Assembly: GCF_048771995.1 (NCBI RefSeq)
Contig: NC_133024.1
Span: forward strand, 57,618,501-57,682,500
Source: Taeniopygia guttata
Lineage: Eukaryota > Chordata > Aves > Passeriformes > Estrildidae
Length of the DNA stretch: 64,000 nucleotides
Direction of reading: 5' to 3'
Below, in pieces: positions 49,616 to 61,600 of this stretch (positions are counted from its first letter, which is position 1; each line of letters opens with the position of its first letter). The position numbers were made by a program, and so were the translations under genes. The notes under the pieces are model-generated. The model was not told where the DNA came from and did not search any database. It worked only from the letters and a program-made list of their open reading frames with translations.

Positions 49616-52600
49616 CTGCTAAGATTAGAGAAGATTACTGTGTCAGAACACTTCCATGCTGAATTAAAAAAAAAAAAAATTATAGATTTACTACGGAAAA
49701 AACATTTGGCATCATAAACATTTCATTTCCCCAACATTTATGAAAGAGGTAGTAGAATCTCTCCTAAAAAAACAAGAACTGGACCTGACCCCTGAATTTA
49801 GCAAGATGATTCCCAAAGTAAAGGTGCCCCACATGAACAATACTGCCATCACCAAGCTGAACAGCCTGCCTTTGAGACATTCAGTGGTTCCTCAGGACAA
49901 CTGAAATCACATCAACGACCTCTACCTCAAGCATTGACCAACATCAAAAGCACAACCTATTAAAGATCAGCCATCAGTTTCAAAAATTACACCAAGTAAT
50001 TAATAAATCAAAAGCCTAAATAATTTGTAGGTCAGGACTTGAATATCCTGACATCCACCTATACATTTAACTGTATTCAAAAGTATCCACACAGTAGCGT
50101 GTCTGGCACAGTCCCAGGACACAGAGTTCTCTGTCTGCCAGGCTCATACACACCTTCTGGTAAAACAACTGATCAGAACCTGCTTCCAAAACATCATTTA
50201 AGTTAGGAGTAATTCCATCAGTTGCAGGCTATGAGACTTGGGTACCACATGACTGTCAATAGATGTAGAGCTGTGGGGACAACATTAGGGGATTAAGAGA
50301 TGTATTGCTGGAGTGCACAACTACTGCAGTGCACAGTGGTGACTTAAACATGGCAACACACTCCAGTCACACAAATTAAAACAAAATAAAAACCCCAGAA
50401 AACAAATGGTTACGGGGAGGGAGAGAGGAAGGGAAGGAAGGATAACTGCTTTAAGACCCTGCCACAGCTTGTTCCATGCCATCGTGCCACACTGTCTCTG
50501 GCAATCTTTCTTTTCCTTCTGTTTGTCATGCAGGGTTCTCGCCAATCTCCCTGCTTCTCTTCAATGTTTAGTCCTGCCTGCCCTCCTCCCCCTTTTCAGT
50601 CTTAAGCTCTCCCTTGTGTTTTCTCACCCAAAAAAAAAAAAAAAAAAAACAACCAAAAAAACCCCCAAACCTATCTCCACCTCCTAGCTTATTTCTACCC
50701 CTTCCAAAATCACTTTAGATGGTAAGCAAATGATTGTCAATTTCATACTTTCACATCCATGCACGATATTGCCTGCACTTCTTTCTGAAGACTGGGCCTC
50801 AGATATGCCTTAAGGGTTGCCTGCCATACATCAACCATGGAATTTCCTCTGTTCTACACTCCTTCTACTCATATAGAATTTATTTTTCACAGCTCTGTGA
50901 AAGTCTACGTATCAACATTTAGCCACTGACCAGTCCAATCTAATTCAGCATAGTCAAAATTTCAATTTTAAACCATACAGTTGCAACAAAAAGCTTACCA
51001 AAGCAGGACTTAGGTGGTGCTGAAGCTATGGGACAATGTGGATGCAGATGCTGCTGCTGGTCATAGTCCAGCTGCACAGGGACCTGCATTCCCCCTTTCT
51101 TAGTACAGCAGCAGAGACAAGTTGTCATAGGGTGATATTATGATGCTGGTATCCCCAACTGTGTATTCTATTTATGTTTGATATTGTGTTCTGTGCTTTC
51201 AGAACTGACTCTGAGAGTGAAGGTTTGTTTTGTCTTGTTATCAGCTGGTTCATGTTCCCCCATGGTCTGTTGTCTAGAAGAGGCTAGTGCTGGCTGTCTT
51301 GCTTTTGCTTTTGCTTTGCTTGAGGGCTTTAGCTCGCTTGCTTTGCTTGCTTGCTTCTGCTTTTGCCTTTGCTTTTGCTTGTTAGTTAGTTTAGCTAAGC
51401 AGTCCAATTTTTTCCCTGGACTGTTTTTCTTTTCTTTCCCTTTCCTGAATATCACTCCAAACTGCTCCAGACTGGGACTTGGGAAACACCAAGGAACACC
51501 AAGAGCCTGCGCTGTGATCTGCAGCAGCCATCCCCAGTGCCGGAGAGCAATCCCCAGTGCCCAGACCCAGGCAACCACTCCCAGGAAAGACTTTCTGGAT
51601 TTGTTCATCTCTTCAGAGTGGTGAAAGAGTTTTGTTGTCATCTGGTGTTGTTAATTTATTTTTTTTTTTAATAAATAGGTTCTTTTCCACTTCTCTCCGA
51701 GAAAATTCTTCCCGAGCCAGGTGGGTGGGGAGGGGCCACGGGGGTTTGTTTTCTAGGGGCTCCTTCCAGAGGTTTTTCTCACAAATTTGCCCTAAACTAG
51801 GACACAAGTGCAGGAATATATGTAAAGGATTGCTCATGTCCCACTCAGTCCTCTGGGAAAGGCCTCTAGCTGAGCTCCAAAGACTGCTCCAGCAAGAGCA
51901 GGCCCAGTAACCCTGCTGGTACAGGCTCAGAGCACCTGAGTGCTTCCCTGAGCATCCTCCAGCTGCCAGTCCCTTCTACAGGCAATCTTTTCCCCAGATC
52001 ACATAGGGCTAGATAATACAAGAAACAAAATTTCCATCTGTAACTTTCTGTTCCTACCCAGAAAGACCGTTGCAGCACCCAGGAAACCAAATTCAAACCC
52101 TTGTTAACAAGGCACCCATGCAGGTCTCATCACAGCAGCCATCATAACCATGACACAAAATTTGATGTGACTGACACCAGAGTCACTCTTGAGCTCCTTT
52201 TTCACACAACAGAAGAAACCCTAAGGCAGAAGTTCATGGAAAAGTTCATGAAGGTGAAGCACCAGCTGGAGTGATTTCAAATTTCTGGAGAACTTGGTGC
52301 TGGCACAGCAAATACCAACAACCAAGCCTAAAGCACAAGGCTCAGAATGACAGTACCAAGACTCATGCCAAGTCTCCAAGGGTTATCAGTGCTAACTTTT
52401 TTTCCCCCCCCCCAGCAAATCCCCTGGGACCTTGACAGAAAAGTCATTAATGTCCATGTCAGAAGTAGCAACAGGATGAGGGCATCCACTATGTCCTTAA
52501 AATAATAAAAAAGTAAACTACCTGCATTTAAAGAGACTTGTAATAAAATCAAAATGTCAGGTAGGTGCACCAGGAAAGTCTACAGAGACCAGCAATGCAA

Positions 52601-55600
52601 TTAGAACAGCTATGAAGGAGAGATAACTGACACTTGCCATTAGAAAAGCATCAAAAGTATCAGAATAGATACCAAGCCAGTTCTTTAATCCATTAATAAA
52701 TTTACATAAATTTGAAGGATTAAGAACAATGCAATAGCTGCAATTTTGAAAGTGGCGGCTAAAGCTGCTAGCCTGTGCAGGTATGCCCTCCAAGTATTAG
52801 CTTGAAGCTATTTCCTTGTTCTGTAGTTGTTTTGTAAAAATAAAAGCTGGTAACTGCCAAGTGGCTTTGAAGCATAAGCTCAAAATGTGTGAACTGCATC
52901 TAATCAATGCAGATATCTGCAAAGCACTAGGCTGAGAGATGAAACCAGACCATTTGTCTCAGCACACTCTAATTAGTATCTGCATATTAATCTGAAGCCA
53001 TTTTATTTCTCTTGAAGGGCAGTCCCATGCCTGAGGGTTACTCCAGATGTGCTGTCTTCTCCATCAGCCAAGATACAAATAGATGATACACATATCAACC
53101 TGTATATACACATACATGCATACACACACAGTCTGAACTTGCTACAAGGGAAGCATACAGCAAGTAGCTGTACAAGCACTCCATAAATATTTATTTATGC
53201 TAATGATAGCCAAGCAAGATGTGCACCTTAATTGTTAAAACTGATTACTAACTAAAAGTCTATCTGCCTAAACAATTTGCCTTAAATATAATTGAAAAAG
53301 ATACAGCTTGGTTATTCATTTTGTCTGTTTTACAAAAAAAAAAAGAGTACACAATAATTAAGGTGATTTATTAACACTGGGCGACACTATTTCAGGTGCT
53401 TTTAAGTCTATATTTTGCTATGTTTCTGAATTTCACTGGCATTTTGCAAACAGCCTTTCTTCTCTAAGGTACAGATCTTTTTCCTTGATTATTTTAAAAG
53501 ATGCTGCTGAGGTTTCAAAAAGAACAAGAACATTGAGCAACAGCAATGGAAAGGAAATTCTGCCATAAAACAATCTGATTACAACTGAGAAAAGAATGAA
53601 AAAAATTCTGAAGTAATTTTAGCTTGGCAGAAAATGATCATCTATTTCTTGGGCCATTTTTTACTGTTAATGGCCTGGAATTGTGCAATATCTTATTGGT
53701 TCATCAAGAGATAAATAGTGAAGGCAAGGAAAACAAGTTTATTTATGGTAATTTATGTGAAATTTATGAGATGGAGAAGATACCAAAAATATTGAAGCTG
53801 CAAGCCAAGGTAAACCAAGTATTTTACAGCACACTAATAAAATGAAACAAAGCAATATTAAGACATACATAGAGGGAGGTAAGAGAGGACAGAAGCAGAG
53901 GACTCAACTCTCAATGTGTCCTTTTTACTGAACCACAGAGTCCAACAATCTTCTTTCCAGAATTTTTCAAAACTGCACAGTCACCTGAATTAAAACAGAG
54001 CTGCGGAACTTCCACCTCTTTCAGCAATGCCAAAGACATGGAAAGAGAGCTCCTATGGATATCCTATTGTGCATAAACAAAATTAATCCAATTAGATTAC
54101 ACTATAGTCCTTTTTGTCAATAAACAGCCACCTTCTTGCGTATCTCAGAAATTACATTAGAAATGGGCTTAAGAAAAGGTCTTCTTCAGCTGCAGAAAAA
54201 ATCAAAATGTTTGGTTATAAGCAGTCTCTGCTGTGATAGAAGTTGTCTGTATTGGAAATGTGTTCTGAGAAACACACCCTGTTGTAAACTAAATCATGGT
54301 TTCTTGTAGAAGCCCACCAAGACCACTCAGGCTATTTCCGACCAGCATCTCCCTCAGGAAGGACATTTTTCTTACCAACCTGAAACCTGGCTTGCAGTCA
54401 AGCCTTCAGTTAAAAGAATCCAGAGATGAGCTCTTTGTAGCAGTCCCGTTTCCCTTCCTTTGGGGAAGGCTATGGCAGCAGTGAGCCAACTCCAACAATA
54501 CCTACAAATCAGTGTGCTGGAGAGCTTTTAAAACTGCTAGCTTGCCTTTGGAGCAAGGAGGAGACTGCTGTCTAACTACAAACAGAAGCGAAACACGTTC
54601 ACTGATGGTGGCTGATCAAAGGAAGGTCTTCAGAAGCTGTTTCTGATTATCTGCAAGTCCTCAGCTGGCATCATCTTCTTTTGCCCATGTTCCCCATCAA
54701 GCCCCAGGGAGATCTAGGGAGCCCTTTACCAAGACTTACACCTATGATGGTTTTTATTCAGGAGACCTATAGAAATGGCACAGGAGTGATAGGCTACAAC
54801 CCTAGCTGACATCATGCAGATGGGACTCTTGCTCTTATTCAAGAAAAAGGGTCTTAAAGCAGATGGTCAATGCAAAATAGGACAGTGCCAGACTGGTTTC
54901 ATGTGTCTGTGGAGTTATGCAAGTTTAAGCAAAGCCAATAGAGATACGGTGTGAAGGATGATTGAAGAAAATAATGCTGACGTTCAGTGTGCAATTTACA
55001 CAAGACAACGTCTATATAAGGTATGAGATAAAGACAATTTGAAATTGCAGCTGTAATCACATTTTCAGAGTTGATAAATTCCTGCTAGACAATTCTTTTT
55101 TTTTTCCCCCCCAACATCAGCATTGCTGCAGTCAGACCACCAAAGCATCACAGTCTGGACACAAACAGATTATGGAACAGCAGAAAGCATGTGTTTGCTT
55201 GGGTACATATGGCTTTCAAAGACAATTGACTCTGCTTACTGGGACCAACACATGGTGTTGGTGAATTCTTGGCTTCATTGCTGTTCTTATTCAGAATGCT
55301 CATGCCTTGAAAAAACATGATTTATGTTCAGCTACTTCCTCCTCCTCTTGAATCAGGATCCTGCCACTGCAATCCATGCTTGTCACCTTCAGAAGACATT
55401 TTCTATCTTGAAGGTTGCAAAAAGATCAAGATGAAAACTGTGGCTGATTCATCATGTCAAGGTTCTCGCATTCAGAAGTGAACACAGAGAGCATATCCCC
55501 TTGGTCCTCTGTGGCCTGTATTAGCTTTCCCCCAGCTACAGAACCAAGTCAAAATTCTGGTCTTCTTACATGCTCTGTCCAAACTACCACAATGACAGCT

Positions 55601-58600
55601 TGCAAGTACAGAAAGGAGACAGCAAGCTGAATTTTGACAGAAACAGATTAAAACCTGAAGTGTGGTAAAACATTGCACAGGGTCTGTCAGAAGTCAGCTA
55701 ATTGCACGTTTCTTAGCATATAGAGCTGCCATCTAGAAGGTTCAGCCATGTCCCATACAGCCAATAACAGAGACAGACGTATAAGTTAAAATTACTCTCT
55801 ATATGATATTCTCTGATATGAGATACTCCCTATATGATATTCAGATATTCTCTGAACTGTAAGTAACATAAAAATCGCTTTTCACTCCATCTTAAATCAC
55901 TACTACTCTAGATTAAAGGTAAATAAAAAGCATGTTTCTTCATTTGCAGTCCTCAGCATTTAAGGGAGAAATTTACTTGTCCAAACATGGGCACTTTTCA
56001 GCTTGTAGGATGCCCTAGGCAAGGTAAGTTGCTAGCCCAACAGGAGAAGTGTGCTTTCTGCAGCAACAGAAAGAATGCTCTTTAATGCTGAGAATGAGCC
56101 AATAGTACACAGAGCTGAATCCCAGGCCAGTGCCTCCTAATTCGAAAGCAAAACACAATTACTCCAATAATCCAGGAATTCTGGTTAACCTGTGTCTATT
56201 ATTCTGGTTTAAACAGAATAATTTTACAAGCACAGAATTCAAAGAAACCTTTTCTCCCTCACAAAAGCTGGCTCATCGGAAGGAGTAAGCAATAAAAGGC
56301 CCATCTAGAGAGGCATTTTTTGTTTTGTCTTCTCACTGCAAACATGTGGTGCCAAACTCAGCTCCCACTTACACGACTGGAGTCTGCAGTTACTGGGTCT
56401 GCATACACCAAGCCAGAACAGTTAGACCTGCAGAACAGCAGTGTGTTTACAATTCTGAATATTCCCACTGGGGATACTAGATGTTTTCCTCAGTCAGCAA
56501 AACCCAGTTTGCTTGACTTGACCCTGCTCCTGCCCTGTTTCCCAAGCCTCGGTTAGCATAACACAGCCTTTCTGTTTAAGCACTAGGGCTGAAGAAGAGA
56601 CTTTTATCCTTTGTAAGTAACACTTCTCCTTGTCTTCCTTTCATAGAGCAGCACCAAAACTTCTCCAAAAAGCACATCAAAGCCATCCAAAAGCCAAGAC
56701 CTTTCCACTTCAGAGTAAGATATAAGCTTTGTGCAGCTATAAATGAAGTCACTGCCTCTCTTGTGAAGAGCCAACCACAGATTTACATGTCCATTCCTTT
56801 GAGAATTGCCAAGAGGCCTTGGGGAACTTGGGCCTTGGGCTGCAACACTCTCCCACTGATGCTTTGGGAGTGGTCTCTACCAGGCGGTGCTGCCTAGTGC
56901 AGGTCAGGGATGATGACACAAGCACTTCACGACAATCTTCAAACATGATTCTTTTACCAAGAACCTTTACAGAGAAGATGCACATTCAAACTTTCTCTGA
57001 AGGCTACAGTTAAGTGTTAAGAAACCAATTTTTTTGACCTCAAAGACGCTCAATATTTTCTCTATTATTTTTTTCTTTTCACAACAGAACAGAAGCAAAT
57101 TGCTGCAGAGGGAAAAATATTTATTTAATGAAGAAGAGGGGTGAACATATACATAAGTAAATGTATGAATGAATAAAATGAAAAAAAAAAAAACAGAATA
57201 AAACTTTAGAAACTAAATTGCATAAGACAAATTATATGGGTTCAAGATATTCACACTTCAAGGCAGAACGCAACCATTACCTGGCATGCATAAGAAAACC
57301 TTTTGAGGATCATTACCAGAACCTGATTGCTGTTTTGCCCAAATGATCTTGACTATTTACCTGCCCCAGCCACTGAACAGCAACTGGCAACCAAAGCTGC
57401 TATTTGTCCTCACGCTTCCCTCTAAAAAGAGGCTCCAACCACAGCCCCACACAGTATGTGCATACATCAGAAGGTTTGACAATTCTTAGTCTACAATGGT
57501 AGCCATACCTGCTGTACATTTTCAAACCATGCAGACCATTCATTTCAACCCTTACGAAAGCCCTGCTGCAGCAATTCAGAATGTGTATGTTCATCTGCCT
57601 ATGATTTACAGCTGTCTGAACAAACTTTTGTTTCAGCCTTATTATAAAACAAGAGCTAAAACATATGCTCTGAAAAATGTTCAGTATGTCATCCTACCTC
57701 AACTAACTATTTGAAGCTTGCCTTTTGAAGCTGAGCAGAAATATATCTGTCATAAATTGTATTTTGGGAGCCTGAAATGGGCAGTGTCTATTGCACAGGA
57801 CTCAACAGCACTTATTTCGTAGCTTGTCCCAACCTGGTTAAAAGCACACCAAAAAAGTCTGGATTGTAGATTTTATTTTCACTCTAACTGCTCAGACCCT
57901 TTAGTATAAACTTTCTTAATCAGCAGTACTTCTGTACCATTCTGAAAAGGTTTGATGCTTCTTTTTGAACTTCTTCATTTTGTCATCTTGGCTAAGTACA
58001 GTTAGAGACTTCATGGAATAATGTTCTGGTTAAAAGCAATGGATGTGAACTAATGTAATACAGAATTCTAAGGATTTAAGGCTTCTGTTTCATCTGAATT
58101 TCACAAATGCATGATCTCTACTATTTTTTCCCTTAGCTTATTACCCAAGGTCTGACTGGGAAATACTGTAATGCAGTAATTGGATATCATAATGTCAATG
58201 AATAGCTTTCCAAACATTTGGCTGGACTTCTTTCCTGCCTTAAGTCTTACTGATACTTCTGTTTGTTGTTACCATTCCTTATAAAATCTATACTACTGAT
58301 ATTGTCTGTGATCCATAATCTAGTGTAGGTCTAGCCTAGAGCTACTTAACTCTGCAAATTGCTGAACTTTCCCCCTATTCATGTTTAGTATTGTTGTTCT
58401 GCTGACTTATATGGTTCAGTATAGCCTCAATTATGTCTGTACTGCTTTCCTTTTACTATGTTGCCCTTGTCCATTTTTACAAGTAAACCCTGCTGCTAAG
58501 GGGTAAGTGGAAAAGAGTCATGATGCCTAAGTGCTGTGTAGTGTTAGCTAGCTGACTCACAAATGAAGTATGGAAGCATGACTGGCTCCCAAATGTCTGC

Positions 58601-61600
58601 AGATGCACAGCTCCCAAAGGATTAGTCTGTTAATTGTTTCCTACAATCAGAACTTGTTCTTGTAAGAGCAGCAAAATGCTAGAGCAGGTAATATGCAGCT
58701 TTTCCTGTAACTGGAGACAATACAAAAAAAAGCAAAAGATGAAAAAAAATTGTTACAAAGAAAAATTAAGAAGCAAGAAGGAAAATAATTCTGAAGGTAT
58801 CATGCAGACCCACCATGTATAATTCAAAAGCAAGGACACCAGTGTAAAAGCAGACATGAAAACACAGCTTCTGCTGTGGGACAGAACTGAAAAATGTCAA
58901 TTTTAAAGAGAAGTTGTATCTCTTTCCTTTCTAAATTACATGCATCAGGCTGAACACCATGGAAAAGATGAGCTTCCCTCCACCATAGGCAGTACAGTTA
59001 TGTGTGTACCTGTCATATTATGCTGTAGTAACTCTAAATTCCTAGGATGAGCCACAAAGACATCATTTCACTTCAACCAAACTGGAAGACTTGCATTTCT
59101 TGGAAGCAAAACAAATAATCAAGTCTATCTAGCCATCATCCAGTGAATTTATTATTATTCAAATATTTATTTTCTGTACATTTTCTTACCTTATATTCTG
59201 AACTGAGGAATTTAACGATTCATCTGGAACATTATTAGTTACGGCTGCTTGTCCTTCTGCGAGGGGCTGCAATGGCTGCATTACATGAACTGTCCGAAAA
59301 AGCTGAGTGGGTTGTACTGGCTGTGGAGATTGCATTGTCCTCAAAACTTCTGAAGTCAAGCCAGGTGTCTGCTGCTGTACAACTTCTACTTGCTCCTTCA
59401 GCTTAGCAGGCTTCGAGTTTCCTGTTTTTACCACTGAGGTTGATCCTCCCTTTGTTCCTGCATTTGCAGACGCTCTAGTTCTGCTTGATTGGTTTCTGTT
59501 GGCCACAGCAGGTGAGAGCAGAGCTGAATCTGATGATTCAGTGCTAGGGCTGGCATCTTCATCATCAATATAGATGAGATCTTTTGGCATGTCTTTAAAT
59601 TGATACACCAGGCGCTGACCTTCTACTTTAGCAAGGATTCCCCTTTGGTAGTAGTATCTGTTTAAGGTGCACACACATCAAGTTACACAGATTTTTTGCC
59701 AAAAACAAAACAAAGCAACAAAACTCTTAGAAAATAAACACAGCACCATCAAGTGAAAAAAAACTTTATGTGCCTAGTTTTTTATTATAAAAAGTGGCCA
59801 ATAGTGTACTTTTTTTCCTCAAAGAACTTTTTTTTTACTGGTATTTCATGCCACCTTTTAACTTAAAACTTAGATAACTCTGAGGAGAAAGAAAACAACT
59901 CCATGACTTGGCAGATCTGCTATCAACTCACACTGTAAAAAGTTGCATGAAACTTTCAATTTTCCTTTTGATTCCTACAGTTCTTTCAGTAATCTGAATT
60001 CGTGTTTATTCACCAATAAGCACAGGCAGACATTTTAGCTACAACAAAGCAAAGGGAAGAGGACAGGAGAGCACTATCTCTGTTACATTTGCAAATTAGT
60101 AGGACAACTTGAAATTACGCACACCAAGATGAGGGGAAATTAAAAGAAATGCATATGGCTCTGTTGGACAATTATCAATCAGCTGATAAGACTGAAGCTC
60201 CATGGTTGTCTACTTATTTTGCATTTTTTTTATGTATGAGAAAACTCCCAGCCTGACAGGCAGTGCCACACAATTCTATGTTTTAGAGCTGTCTGTACAC
60301 ACAAGTTCAGAGACATGAAACTAGAACTGAATTCTAAAACTGTAGTTTCCATTGGAGATAGAATCATGTACAACAAATAGAAATAACTTAATGAATACAC
60401 ATGAATGTTGGCGAGTTTTTTTTGAAAATAGATTGAAACTTTATGCAAAAGGTTTTCCCCACTTGAAATCTTCAGTCTCTTACACATCTGTGCATGACTC
60501 TGAAGATGCAGTTCAGCAGCAGTACTGCTAAACGTACTTTCAATACATCTATGCTGAAACTGAAGGTGAGCGACTTGGAATTGAGGTTAGTGAGGGTAAA
60601 TTTTAGTTAGCTAATTTATTTTGCTGAAATAACATTTTCATTTCCCAAACCTATAGAATATTAGATTTTTGCATTATTCAAATTAGAGGAGGCATTTAAT
60701 GTATACAAACACTAAAGCAACAAAAACAATCTACTATTAAAAATGCACATACCTGAGAGCCCTACCCATTGTTTCATAATTCATGTCAGGTTTGTTTTTG
60801 TGTTTTCCCCACAATCTGGACACAGCTTTGGAATCTACCAGTTTGAAAATGCCCTTCTCTCTTTGAGTCCATTTGATATATTTAGGACATGTAGCTTTGT
60901 CCTGGAGCAGTGCTAGTAAGAACTCCCAGAGATAAATGGTATTTCCTAGAATAAAAGAATTTCAGAAACAAAACAAACGAAACAAAGAAAAAAGGAAGAA
61001 AGAAAAATAAGTTATTTGGCCATATTTTATTAATGATGCAAATAATCTTAAAATTAAGAGGCTGGTATCTTTACAAAATACATTATAATATATCATCAAG
61101 ACTAGAAAATAGTGATGAAAGGGCATGGGAGGGGAAGTTATTATAATCTTGTGAGTTATCATAATCTAGGTATCCAAATACCCCAGCCACTCTGTAAGCT
61201 AAGCCAATGTTGGACCACCAACATTAGACAGCATTAGGCATCCATGTGCCCATTTGCCTCCTGCTTAATCCAGTTACAGAAGCAGTCGCTATTGCTTTAC
61301 CTTGAAAAGGAACATGTTCAGTTCTACCCCCTGAAAATGCTGCAAACTAAGCTGTTGCTTAGATGCTTTGCTGAATCGAGATGAGTGTTATAATCCTTTA
61401 AAAGGCTAAACAAAATCCTTGCCTTTAACAATGAGATTTATGTGGAGCAATCAGCTGAGGCAGGCAAACCTTCAACAACAAAGTACAGAAAAAGGTAATT
61501 TTTTTAAATCCAGTGAGTGCATGTGCTTGCTGATAGACAACATCCAAATTTCATTTTAGAAACAAGTGGGGACAAACACTTCTATATGAAAATCTGTCAC

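Larger units (their letters stand above)
49616..59189 (-). other. ELF1: ELF1 last intron (9.6 kb)
   Basis: Contains a solo LTR (51123-51804), a poly-A run (50630-50650) and small local repeats such as a duplicated TATATGATATTC near 55800-55845. No exon or RNA gene was recognised. Confidence 0.85.

Noticed and set aside
51168-51641. Open frames of 148-157 aa on both strands
   Set aside because: They lie inside the solo LTR, and their Gln/Lys or Leu/Phe repeats come from its GCTTTTGC-rich stretch. No protein similarity.
52398-52420. T/C-rich tract ending in AG on the + strand, similar to the SUGT1 microexon acceptor
   Set aside because: No following open segment with a donor and protein similarity, and it is antisense to ELF1. 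Similar T/C runs occur elsewhere (for example near 55090-55112).
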